The notes under the pieces are model-generated. The model worked only from the letters and a program-made list of their open reading frames with translations. It was not told the DNA's origin and made no database searches. A program made the translations under genes and the position numbers. Of a stretch of 33,117 nucleotides of DNA, positions 17,150-27,195 are shown piece by piece; the first letter of the stretch is position 1; each line of letters begins with the position of its first letter. Source of the DNA: Chara braunii (taxonomy: Eukaryota > Streptophyta > Charophyceae > Charales > Characeae); the NCBI GenBank assembly GCA_003427395.1, contig BFEA01000700.1:506256-539372 (forward strand). The letters are read 5' to 3'.

Positions 17150-17740
17150 CCTTTTTCTTATATTTGGCTTTGTATAAATCTTCACAAGCTACTTTCTCTA
17201 CGGGAAGCGCTGCCGAAATTTCTACAAATCCAAGGAGTTAGTCGAATTTTGACTTGTTAAAAGTTCAGATTTGTCTTTTCTCTTATCTGACTTAGTTAAA
17301 ATCTGGGAAGTCTCATTTTCTAAAGGGAGTGCTGCCCAAATTTTTGCTAATTCAGGGAGTTAGAAAAAATTAAGCTTTGGGAAGTCAAAGTTACTTTCAA
17401 ATTTTGGACCTAGCCTTGTATAAATTTTTGAATAGCACTTTTCTAGAGGGAGTGCTGCCGAAATTTCTGCAAAACTAAGGAGTTAGTTAAATTTTGTCTT
17501 AATTGAACTTAGATTGTCTTCTGAGTTCATATCTGACCTAGTATAAATCTGGGAAGTCTCCCTTTCTAAAGGGAGTGCTGTCCAAATTTCTACTAATTCA
17601 GGGAGTTAGTCAGAATTTGACTTTTAGAGTTAGAGATTATTTCTGCGTTCATATTTGGACTTATATAAATTCTGAAAAGACACTTATTCTATGGGAAGCG
17701 CTGCCGAAATTTTTCTTAGTTAGTAGAGGTAGATTATATT
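17150..17740 (+). repeat. ~123-bp tandem array with alternating unit types
   Basis: Anchors of the form TTCTANNGGGAGTGCTGCC occur at about 17196, 17318, 17441, 17563 and 17687 (spacing 122-124). Units 1, 3 and 5 share TATAAATNTT, GCTGCCGAAATTT and an AAGGAGTTAG ending (type X; unit 5 lacks the ending). Units 2 and 4 share AATCTGGGAAGTCTC, TAAAGGGAGTGCTG, CCAAATTT and TAATTCAGGGAGTTAG (type Y). The array is AT-rich and has no coding sense. Confidence 0.85.
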
Positions 17741-17749
17741 TTGACAGAT

Positions 17750-18540
17750 GGTGATTCTGGCGATCCACCCTGAATAGGGGAGATTCTGCCATTAGTCTAC
17801 CTTTGCTTTGGGCACTGGTCCAGAGGTAGGTTTATGTTTAGTTAATTAGAATGCTTGAGTATGATCGTGATATGGGGATTATTCTCTATGGACTTATAGG
17901 TTTAGCCTAGGGCATTGACCTGTCATGTGCTACAGATCCTCTGGATCGTTTGATTCAAGTTCAGGACTAGATTCAGCTTGACTCCTTGAGGGTCTTCTTC
18001 TGTTATCATTGATAACAGGTCGGTTGTCGATTCGTCGGTTTACGATTCAACTTCAATTCACTTTTGCCACTCAACCTAAAGGATTTAGCCTAGTGATTGA
18101 ACTGTTTTGTTGTGTTTTCACCCGGACTTTATTGAATGGTCATCCAACAAAAGTACTGAGTATTTATTTAAGAGTTGCACGAGTGAGGCTTATATGGCTA
18201 AAGGAAGGGGTATGAGCGCAAGAAATGGTTGAAGTTGACCCCGTGTAGTGCGTGGACTTCTAGATGAATCTTTGATGTGATTGCAGGTATGGTTGTGGTT
18301 CGGCTTCTGGATGTGACTGCCTGCGATTACATACATATATGGTTGAGAGGAGCCCCACTGTGACTGTGAAAAGTGATCGTCCTATAAAATCAACCCCCAT
18401 ATATTTATGAGTGTCCTGGGTATTTGAGAGACTTACTGTATTTGTGCATAAGGGTTATCCAGATTTCGTCTTGAGAGAGAAGGGAGTTTCCCCTTTTATT
18501 CTTACTTTTTAGAGTTGTATGGTTGGACGTTGTAGTCCCT
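17750..18540. other. No gene recognised
   Basis: AT-leaning unique sequence with only short open frames (18009-18215 is 68 codons). Imperfect inverted bits occur (TTATCATTGATAA at about 18003) but no feature can be supported. Confidence 0.5.
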
Positions 18541-18550
18541 GGCAGCCGGC

Positions 18551-18776
18551 AAAGTCAAACCCTTGACTTTCGCCTAGGCCTGGAGTAAGGCTCGTCTCCA
18601 GAGCAGTAAGGAGCGACTGCCACCACAGGTGTGGACCTGTGTACCACCCGCTCTGCATAAGGTGCAAAAGAGGGTGTGTGGTCTTCAACCGCGCTTGGCG
18701 GTTGTCCAGCGTCGAGAGATTAACCCTCAAGGCGCGTGTCAGCCGACACTTGAGTGTCGAATGCGACCCTCGAGAT
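18551..18776 (+). repeat. Run of perfect short hairpins (structured region)
   Basis: Successive stems are AAAGTCAA-ACCC-TTGACTTT (18551-18570), CTGGAG/CTCCAG (18580-18585 with 18596-18601), CACAGGT-GTGG-ACCTGTG (18624-18641, enclosed by GAGCG/CGCTC at 18611-18653), CAACCGC-GCTTG-GCGGTTG (18686-18704), GTGTC-AGCC-GACAC (18736-18749) and the overlapping, mutually exclusive GACACT-TG-AGTGTC (18745-18758), then CTCGAGATTAACGAG near 18770. This density suggests a structured non-coding RNA or a repeat end. I cannot match it to a known RNA family. Confidence 0.5.
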
Positions 18777-19065
18777 TAACGAGGACCGCATGAGTATGGG
18801 TACTACATGATACGCCATCATTGCGACCGCCTGCGTACGCTTGCATTGCGAGTCGATATGAGTTAGCCTTGCGTCCGCGCGGTATTATACTAAGTCTCGC
18901 GCGTGACGCCTATCCGATTTCCGCATCAGAAAGTTATGGGATGGCTACCGAGGGGCTAGGAGCGTTGTCGCGTTGTTTTGTGCTGTGTCGTTTCGTATAT
19001 GTGTTGTTTTGTGTAAATGTGTGTTTGTAAAGTGGAGTGCGCATGGTGTGTGGGATGCGTCCTAG

Positions 19066-19170
19066 TCGACCGGCGACGAACCGCGCTTGGGACCTCAGCC
19101 TCCCAAGATGCCGGTTCGCGTGCGGGCCCGATAGGCGTACTACCGCGCGTACCCCCTATGCTACAGCGTA
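19066..19170 (-). repeat. tRNA-like element
   Basis: The minus strand has an A-box-like TAGCATAGGGGGTA (19149-19162), then an arm CTTGGGA/TCCCAAG (19086-19106) around GGCTGAGG, and GGTTCGTCGCC (19072-19082) as a T-arm/B-box match. The spacing between A and B boxes is longer than in a normal class I tRNA. It is probably a tRNA-derived retroposon. Confidence 0.4.
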
Positions 19171-19511
19171 CGAGAAACGCCCTCGGGTGGTCCACCTCTG
19201 CGATTGCAACTGATCTGCTTTCGTACTGTGGACTGGTAGCTTGGCGAGGATACGCCCACCGAAGGGAGGTGACAACTCTCATAAGGTGTAGGTAAGTCGT
19301 GCCTCGCGTAGGCCCTATCCTGTCGTAGGGGCTCGCGAGAGGTATGGCTGGCGCACTCGGTCGGAGCGGCTTAAGGAAGCTCCACATGTATAATTTGCGA
19401 CGAAGGATTTAAACCAACTCCTGCGTGACGCGACCGAGAGGGTCCCGCGCTGCCCTGGTGCGGTGCCGGACCGATGCGCTCGACAACACGAAAGCACTGC
19501 GGAAAATTTTC

Positions 19512-19790
19512 GGCGGCGGCAACATTTTTAACGGCGGTGCGGACACGCTGCCCGTTTTTTTTACGGCGTTAGTGGCATTTGACGGCGGTGTGGAAGCGCT
19601 GCCCGTTTTTTTTGCGACTGCAGTGACATCTTGACGGCGGTGTGGAAGCACTGCCCGTTTTTTGTGGCGACAGTGACATTTTGACGACAGTGCGGTAGTG
19701 CTGCTCGTTTTTTTGGCGATAGCAGCGGCATTTGAGGCAGTGATGTGGTAGTGCTGTCCGACTTTTTTTCGGTAGTGAAAAACTCTGGTG
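19512..19790 (+). repeat. ~51-bp minisatellite, about five units
   Basis: Units of the form ACGGCGGTGTGGAAGCGCTG + CCCGTTTTTTTT + GCGACAGTGGCATTTTG begin at about 19531, 19582, 19634, 19684 and 19735. The first is partial and the last degenerate. Because 51 is a multiple of three, minus-strand frames repeat 17-residue peptides. Poly-T length variation breaks the frame, so this is not convincing coding sequence. Confidence 0.8.
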
Positions 19791-19799
19791 ATCGATTGG

Positions 19800-21170
19800 G
19801 ATGTGCGACGCGTGTATTTTTGTGCACAAGGTCACCTTTATTTTTGTGTGGTATGCTCGGCAAACGGTTCAGGGGTCTGAACTGGTTGGAATTGTAGGCG
19901 GCAGTTTGGGACCACTTTGGGACCAAGTGGGGCCGACTTGGCGTTTAACACAATAGTTGGAGGAGGTTTGGACTGATGAGTTGGTTTGAGATTGTCGTTG
20001 GGGATGTGATGCAGTTGAGATCTGTGGTTCCATTGAGGACCAACTTTGTGAGGTTGGAACTGCAGTTGGGGTCTGCAAGTTGGGGTTGCATTGAGAAGGT
20101 TCTGGAAGCAAGATGGGTTGAGGTCTGTAACTACATAAGGATTATGGCGTAGTGGAACGGCCACAATGGGAAAGTTGTGAGTTGCGCACTTAGGACTTCG
20201 ACGATCGTTGTTTTCATTTGATTGGAATATCATACGATTTTCTTGAGTGAGTCGTTTACATCTTCACTCGAGGTTAGTTGACTGACTCAGATTTCTCTTC
20301 ACACCTGTGTGAACCCACACTTGCTTGACCCTGTTCATTGAGTGTTCGTTGAAAATGGCAAAGGAAATGTGTGTCCGCATGTGAATGGTGAGGTCTGACT
20401 TGGATATGGAATTGCATTGGTTTCCTTTGAACTTGTCTGTTTTGCTTTGCGATCTGTGCAGGTAGGTAGAAGGGTGTCTGCTATGGAGATTGACTTTGCC
20501 TGTTGAAAAAAAGAAAAAGGATTGTTCTCTTTCAATCTTTCACCTGCCTGCATGATAAAATACTTGAATTTTGGAATGAATAATTTCAACGGGTACCGTG
20601 AGAGCAGTCTATCACAAATGATTTTATCTACTTGTACCTGTCAAAATGATTCTCATTCTCTATCTCATTTAGTTTCTTTACGTCTAAGTTATCGAGAACC
20701 GAGAAGGAATGAGAATAATTGAAAACTACTTGCGGTGAACGTATTCTTTTCTCTATGAAGCATCCAAGGCGGGGGTTCGTATGCTTTCGGAGTCGTCCCT
20801 GTTATCGACTTGGAGTGGACCCGACTCGTCGGGGGTGGTACTTTGTCGACTCGGTGGTGACGGCCCAACCTCCGAGATCTGAGTCTTCGGGCTCAGGCGA
20901 GGGGAAGGAGTATCCACAGACCACTTGCTAGAGGGAGAGGCATGCAACACTTCAAGTCATGTACCTGATAAAAAATCATCCGCGAAGCAACCTGTCATCC
21001 AGGAAGATTGAGAATGTATGGAGACAGGCGTATGCGTGTTTAATCATAGATCGGCGTTAGTTGGAATGAATGACTTTGACAGCGCGTCTCATCAAGTCAA
21101 AACTACGGCAGTCCGACTACCTTGTCCGCTGTATCAATGTTATTATCAGTAGTCAACTCCTCGTTGGCGG
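19800..21170. other. No gene recognised
   Basis: Contains a GT/TTGGG-rich stretch (about 19880-20110) giving composition-driven minus-strand frames, and small inverted words (CTGAG/CTCAG at about 20879-20895). No domain, promoter or RNA gene was identified. Confidence 0.5.
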
Positions 21171-21803
21171 TTGTATGATTGTTTTATTCGACCCGGAGTG
21201 GTCGAATTTTATTTTGATATCGTGTCGTTGAATGTATCAAATGATGATTTTGATTTTTTCAGTTATCATTTTTTATCAGATGTATACAGCAAGCTATCGC
21301 AACGCAGGTACGTGCTACGTCAGACTATGCCCTGCCAGAATGCCACATCAACATTCCACATCATGCCACGTCGGCAGTGCGCCACATTAGCGGTCCCAAT
21401 CTCACACTTTCTCTCTCTGGACCAGTGCCACGTTAGCCTGTTGCCAACAAAGCTCTCGCCGGTACCTCGAAGTCTTCAGTGTAGCCACGTCATCATCTTC
21501 AAGGGAGGCCGCACGCATGTGCGGTACTCAATGTCTAGACCTGCGGTGTTGAGCGCATCGGCCCTCACGCGAAAACGAGGGCCCTCCCGGCCATGTCACG
21601 CAGGAGTTTATCTAAAAACATCATCAAGAGACAACTCGGGAACGGCGCATAACATTCCGCGAACCGCCGAGACGGACGTGGTTGCATTGCTCCTTCGCCG
21701 CTCTAGCCGGGTGCACCAGCTATACATCTCGTGGTCCCCTACGACAGGACAGGTTCCCGCGGGGGATAAGCTTGCATCCCTAAGGGGCTGTCACCAACCT
21801 TAG
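21171..21803 (+). CDS. Weak candidate ORF, unrecognised (210 codons)
   Basis: A 633-base open frame with no domain I recognise and no stop for its length. Its middle (about 21340-21500) is built from repeated CCACRT words (GCCACATCA, GCCACGTCG, GCCACATTA, GCCACGTTA, GCCACGTCA) resembling the complement of the LTR minisatellite unit. The frame is therefore more likely to overlie repeat-derived, stop-poor sequence than to be a gene. The ATG choice is arbitrary. Confidence 0.12.
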   Translation: MYDCFIRPGVVEFYFDIVSLNVSNDDFDFFSYHFLSDVYSKLSQRRYVLRQTMPCQNATSTFHIMPRRQCATLAVPISHFLSLDQCHVSLLPTKLSPVPRSLQCSHVIIFKGGRTHVRYSMSRPAVLSASALTRKRGPSRPCHAGVYLKTSSRDNSGTAHNIPRTAETDVVALLLRRSSRVHQLYISWSPTTGQVPAGDKLASLRGCHQP

Positions 21804-22119
21804 GGGTGTATCCCTACCGAGCTACTGACCTACGTGTGAAGGCTTTTAAATGCAATCGCAGAGGTAGATCAGCCGAGGGCGTTTGCTCGTTCGCTGGAGT
21901 ATAGGTACGCTTGGTTAACGCCAAGTGGACCCGAACGTGGTCCGTCCCTTAGGGCGCTGATCTCCTAGATACGAACGAACGTTGGTCGACTAGGACGGTC
22001 TCAACCAAGCGTGAAACCACAATTCTTCCTAGTCCCTTTAAACACTAGTCAAAAGATCGTTAAAACATTCACACATATAATTACATCAAATGGAGTCGAC
22101 TGTGTGTGTATTACAGACA

Positions 22120-22260
22120 TGCATTGTTGATGCGGCATCCCGCCTCGTAGACCTTTTAGGTCCTTAACGCAGGCGTGGCAGACTCCATACAACTTCTGCG
22201 TTGGCATGTCAGCGGTGACACGTGGCATGCATAACACGCTATTGTGGGAGAACTGTTCAG
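22120..22260 (+). repeat. LTR-minisatellite-like remnant upstream of gag
   Basis: CATTGTTGATGCGGCATCCC at 22123 resembles the 31-bp unit of LTR copies A and B (CATTGTTGATGTGGCGGATG). GACACGTGGCATGC at about 22217 resembles their GTGGC/GCATGCC core. The position, about 0.4 kb upstream of the Gag-like sequence, fits a heavily decayed 5' LTR, but the rest of the LTR is not alignable by eye. Confidence 0.25.
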
Positions 22261-22633
22261 TGTGCACTTGTGTGCTGGCAAACGGGACGACTTCACGATT
22301 TGTTGTAGTGTCGAGTGATGACCCTTATGTTTGGTTGCATTGTTTCTGCAGATAGTACAACAGTAGAGGAAGGAAGCTAACCATTGATTGTGTTGTTGTG
22401 TTGGCTGACCTACTCACCTGTTGGTTGTCTGTGGTTGTTGTGCATACACACATGTGCGGTGTTGTCTTGATCAGACAAGTCGTGGTTGCGGTACCTATAC
22501 GCTTGCTATAGGATGTCATCACACACAGAATAGACAACAAAGTTAAATGAGAAAATCGATTGAGAATTTATTTCTTCTTATTTGCCTTCATTATTTCTTG
22601 CTATAGGATTTGCGTGTGCCGTGAAATTTATTC

Positions 22634-24171
22634 TTGTATGTTAATTTAATAATTTTATTTATTGTACGACTTTTTTACGCCGGGAAAAATGACTTATTTC
22701 TGGAAATGTCTGCGTGTCTCGTGTCTCTATTCTCACTCGGTTCATACCTCTCTTTTTCTTCCTCATTCCTCTCATTGTCTACGCCGACGAAGAAGGGGGG
22801 GGGATTAAAGATCCGGGGTCAAATTGATGCGAGAAGGCAAAGTTTGATCGGTCTTCTCCACCAGCTTCTTTGTGAGATACACAACACCGGTTCAGAAATT
22901 GAACAGTTGATTCACGATCAGTTCAATCTTTGTGCAGCAGAAGGTGAATTGAGAGTCACAGAAAGAACAATTTAAATTATGGAGACCGGTAAGAGAGTCA
23001 AGGATCTCATAAAATAAGGGCGAATGACCCTTGACCGCTATGTTGCCGAGAATCTGGACAATATGGAACAAGAAAAAAAGAAAAAAAAAGAAAAAGAAAA
23101 AAGAAGAAAAGGAAAAAAAGGGAAAGTAGAACCACAATTGGCTGTAGAAATAATGGAGGAGAATATCAGAAAATTAGAAAATGCATTGGGAGAAGAAAGG
23201 AGGAAGATTGAGGGATTCCGAAGACAACGAGAAGCGCAAGAAGAAAAAGAAAAATCATCGATGAATTAAGGCACAGGTTTCATTACGAAGAAGCAGGCAT
23301 CGGGTTTGCATCCATTCTACAGTCTATCATGGTCTACCTTGTATATCTTGAGAAGAAGATTGACAACACTGCCTCGTTGGAGACAGTGACAAAACTCTTG
23401 AAAGAGAAAGATAAGGTAGGAACTTAGAAGGAGACCAGGAGGGAGGTAGCCAAGAAGGAACCCCAAAAAAAGTTAATGAAGGATACAATGAAGAGGGTTA
23501 TGCCGGAGAAATCCGAAGGTTCTATGAAGAAACCCGAAAGACCGGCAGAAAAGAAAGAAGAACCCACCAAAAAGAAAGAACCGGTTAAAGAAGCAGAAAA
23601 ACCAAAAAAAAAAGAAAATGTAAAAATAAAATTGTCGTTCACCTACAACAACAAGCAACATGAAAACTTGTTGTTGTGGATCGCGGAGATCCAGACTTAT
23701 TGCGGCATCACTCCAGTCGAGCTTGAGAGTCAGGTGACCTTCTCTACGTCATGTCTGGGAGGAGTGGCCAAGGAGTGGTTGTTGTCCGAAGCGAACGATG
23801 CAAGCTTCGAGGACATTGGTGAGTGGGAAAAGACCCTAACCCTCAAGTTGTTTCTCCAAAAGATGAAGGAGAGATTCTTTGACAAGACAACGGTCGATAA
23901 AGCCTTTGACGAACTCACCACAATAGGGCAGAAGCGTTGATCTTCAGTTGATGTGTTGTCTCGTGATGTTGATCGTCTTTTACAGGTACCTGGGTTGAAC
24001 TTGCGGGACAACCAGGTCTTGTACATCTACTGAAGTGCATTGTCCGAGCCCGTTCGTGGACAGCTCGTGGCAGAAGCCAAGTTTGGTAACTACAATTATC
24101 GACAGTTTCATGATCTCGCTCTCCAACGAGAGCAGATGACCGCACAGGTGAAGAGTTTCTATGCTCGGTAG
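22634..24171 (+). pseudogene. gag: Ty3/gypsy gag, disrupted
   Basis: Gag-like sequence read in two phases. Phase one (to 23269) carries a helical, charged N-terminal region with a Lys-rich block near 23072-23130; its stops are at 22973 and about 23015. Phase two (23270-24171) holds a coiled-coil-like segment, a Lys/Glu/Pro-rich linker (23476-23625), then the retrotransposon capsid domain: ENLLLWIAEIQ, TFSTSCLGGVAKEWL and LQKMKERFFDK match the usual spacing of Trp, Gly-Ala-Trp and Arg-Phe landmarks. In-frame stops lie at 23425, 23938, 24031 and 24169. Conceptually Gag would package element RNA, but this copy cannot make it. The 5' limit is uncertain. Confidence 0.8.
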
Positions 24172-25502
24172 TGAAATTTGGACCGATCCGTGGGTATGGC
24201 ATGCAGGTCCTTTGGCGGCAGACGCACCAGGACCACATTGTTGTTTTTTATGATGAAACCGTAGAGAAGTTACCCCTCGACAAGTCTGAGGGAGGAGGAG
24301 GTAATGGCAGCAGTGAGTCTGGGAAGGGTAACGTCACTGTCGTGTTGGTCAACACGGGAGGCAAGAAAGGCCCAACATCAGTGGAAGAAGAAGAGGATGT
24401 CACACTCGTTTCCTGAGCATCCCGACATCGCGTTCGGGAACCCATGGGAAAAAATGAACGTGATACGAGAGGAATGACAGTCCAAAATAGACAATCGTCA
24501 GTGCCTCAAGTGGGGCATAGTGAGTCATATGATAGTCTGGTGCCCACTTATCCGGAACCCAAAATCGAGCAGCCAGTAGGAGTAGCATCTGCTCCTACTA
24601 AGTCGACGGGTTTAGATAAAGGTAAGACGCCAACAATCCATTATCACCCATCGACTCTCAAGGCAGAGGATGACTCTTCTTCAGCCCATCGTTCAGAGCA
24701 CCCTTACACTGTTATTTGCTATGTCTCACTGGACGAGTCCTTTGACGAACTCGACAATGAACTCATAGCACTTCGGCGTTTGTGGGCTACGAAAGTTAAT
24801 TCTAAGGGTGAGTTAATGATCACGGATATTGAGATTGCGCATACACGAGTTGGTGTCCTGTTAGATCCAGGATCGACGCGGTCTTACATCTCAGAGAAGG
24901 CAATTCGCAAATTGCATCTGGGAATGAAGGTAAAGGATTTACCTCGACCAATCACGTCTATGCTGGATGACAAAAGCAGGATATCTCAATATGTGGATCG
25001 CATTAAGTGTTACTTCAGGACTAAGGAAAGAAAGAAAATTCTACACGAAATATTCTTCCTAATTGAAAAAAACATGTCTTTTGACATGATTCTGATAATG
25101 GATTGGCACGAGGAAACCGATTCAGAAGTCAAGTTCAAAAAAAAAATTGTAAAGCTAAAGGACGAGAAGTCTAACCTTCGAGTAATAAAGTTGTACCATA
25201 GTTTTGACTCTGATATTACTATGTCTTTCTGCCGTATGAGTTACCCAACCTTTCGGTCGATGGTCTACAAAAAGTTGTATCAGGAGATGATAATGGTACT
25301 CGTAAAACGAGTAGGTGAGTTTTCATCATCCCATCCTTCTTCTATTGAAAAAGTTACCGACGAATATAAGGACTTGCAAACTGAGTCGATGAGAATCACT
25401 AAGCATGCGATCGAGATTATTCCCGGAAGCAAGATTCCCAAGGGTCCCATCTACCGAATGTCTCATAGGGAATTTGAGGAATTGCGTAAGCAACTGCAAT
25501 AA
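24171..25502 (+). pseudogene. pol: Ty3/gypsy Gag C-terminus and aspartic protease, disrupted
   Basis: A new phase begins here, one base off from gag. The region corresponding to the nucleocapsid (24190-24260) has lost recognisable CCHC cysteines. A stop lies at 24414. From 24444 a 352-codon open stretch contains the retropepsin domain: LLDPGSTRSYISEKAIRKL around 24858 aligns with the catalytic LxDSGAT-type motif, and FDMILIMDW near 25081 corresponds to the ILGMDWL flap-end motif. The catalytic Asp (24864-24866) is kept, but the next residue is Pro instead of Ser/Thr. The frame then enters the start of reverse transcriptase (PIYRMSHREFEELRKQL) before stop 25500. The linker is full length. Confidence 0.85.
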
Positions 25503-26068
25503 CTTATTGAGAAATGATGGATTCGACCAAGCTCATCTCCTTATTGTGCTCTTGTCTTATTCGTGCCCCAAAAGGAAGATGAACTTCGACAGTCACTATG
25601 TATCGACTATTTTGGGTTGAATGTTGCCACTGTTAAGAACGCGGAGCCACTTCCATGCATTGACGACCTGTTGGACCAACTACAGGGATGCAAGTACTTT
25701 AGCAAGATTGATCTCAAGTCAGGATACCATCGGATCGAGGTCGTTCATGAAGTCTTCCGAACCAGGTATGGTCACTACGAGTTTGTGGCTATGCCCTTCG
25801 GATTGACGAACACCCCCTCAACCTTTCAAAGGTCCATGAACGAGGTGTTCCGTCAATGGTTGGACCAATTCGTAATTGTTTATCTCGATGATATCCTTGT
25901 GAACAGCAAAACACTTGAGGATAATGAGAAACATCTACAAAAGATTCTTCATAAGTTGTGCGAGGACAACTTGAAATTGAATCCTAAGAAGTCTGAATTC
26001 GCTAAGCCTGAAGTATTATACTTAGGACACACAGTGAACGAAGAGGGACTAAGGCCCGAAGAAAAAAA
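25503..26068 (+). pseudogene. pol: Ty3/gypsy reverse transcriptase, disrupted
   Basis: Continues the protease phase after stops at 25500 and 25515. Landmarks in order are SKIDLKSGYHRIEV (motif A aspartate, about 25704), MPFGLTNTPSTFQRSMNEVF (about 25791), and VYLDDIL with the catalytic DD at 25887-25892. LNPKKSEFAKPEVLYLGHTV follows (about 25977). All polymerase catalytic aspartates are retained, so decay is by nonsense and frameshift rather than active-site loss. The phase ends at TAA 26070, just after an eight-A run, where the reading moves by one base into the next segment. Confidence 0.93.
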
Positions 26069-26698
26069 ATAACAGCAATCAGAGATTGACCTCAACCTAA
26101 AACTGTCACTGGATTTAGGTCTTTTCTATGACTCGCCAATAACTATAAGAAGTTTGTAAGGAACATTTTCTTAATAAATGCGCCTATGAGAAGACTACTG
26201 AAGAAAATAAAGTTCTGGTTATAAGACAAAGATTGTGAGTCCTCCTTTAAAAATTTGAAATACGTTCCGACTCACTACCTTGTCTTAAAGATTGTTGATC
26301 CTTCTCTTTCTTTCATCGTCACAACTGACGCAAGTTAATATGAGATTGAGGTTGTGCTACAGCAAGATGGCGGTAAGGGATATAGACCAATAAAGTTTAT
26401 GTTCATGAGTCTTCCATCAGAGAAAGTGATCAACTCCACCAATGGAAGGGAATTGTATCATTTACTTGTTGCAATGGACACCTAAGAGCACTACTTCAAG
26501 TTGTTAGGGAGACACTTCACTATTTACTCATATCATTCTACTTTGAAGTGGATCAAAACCCACCCCAGACTCTCTGATAAGTTAGTGAGATGGTTTGCTT
26601 TGATCGACACCTTTGATTTTGAACTAAAAACAATCAAAGGGAAGTATAATGTGGTGTTGGATGTTTTCAACACAAAAATTCTCACGATAAATGAAAGT
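26069..26698 (+). pseudogene. pol: Ty3/gypsy RT connection and RNase H, disrupted
   Basis: A different phase from the RT, one base off across the A-run at 26062-26069. It reads the connection region (FRSFL, LANNYKKFVRN) with stops at 26087, 26129 and 26222, then RNase H: VTTDAS (about 26318), GRELYHLLVAM (about 26447), RHFTIYSYHSTLKWI (about 26513) and KGKYNVVLDVFN (about 26636), with stops at 26336 and 26483. The first of the two usual GxGxVL glycines after TDAS has become Glu (YEIEVVL), and several differences look like G-to-A or C-to-T changes. It ends at 26699, where an AT-rich insertion begins. Confidence 0.88.
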
Positions 26699-26699
26699 T

Positions 26700-27190
26700 G
26701 AAAAAACATTCCTTAAAAAAAAAAAATCATTCATATTTATAAATTATCATTCAAATATTTGTCCAATTCTAAAATTTTCAGTTTTATTCGATAAGTTATC
26801 ATCTAAATACGAGTTTTCCCTTCCAACTACATCTATTTGTTAAAGATGGAATGAAAGTCTGGACGAGTTTACAAAATATTTTAATAAAATTTTCATTCTA
26901 CTACATCAAATATATTTTAATTTAGATTGGATTAACCTATTTATGACTTCAAATTCTTACTTAGAATGACAGTCTAATTAAAATATTTCATGAACTCATC
27001 CAGACTTTCATTCCATCTCTAGCATGCAGCCCAAATAAGAACAGATACCCCATTCTTGGAATGAAAGTTTACAAGTAAGATGATTTTTTTTTTAAATTGG
27101 AATGATATTTTTTAAGATGGAATGAAAATTTGAAATTTAAAATGTAATTTTACTATAGAATGATTATTTAATTTTTGAAATTTTTTTTGT
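26700..27190. mobile_element. AT-rich foldback/MITE insertion inside pol
   Basis: Non-coding AT-rich DNA separates the RNase H from the integrase. At its centre 26845-26885 and 26977-27017 form 41-bp inverted arms beginning GATGGAATGAAAGTCTGGA, with 37 of 41 positions matching and all four differences being transitions; the loop is 91 bases. Further GGAATGA or TCATTC words in both orientations (for example near 26706, 26725, 26750, 27058, 27101, 27117 and 27155) suggest the whole ~490 bases belong to one foldback element or a nest of them. No transposase is present. The coding phase is the same on both sides. Confidence 0.75.
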
Positions 27191-27195
27191 TGTTG

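Noticed and set aside
18956-19387. 143-codon minus-strand frame
   Set aside because: It runs through a tRNA-like element and has no domain; better explained by low stop density.
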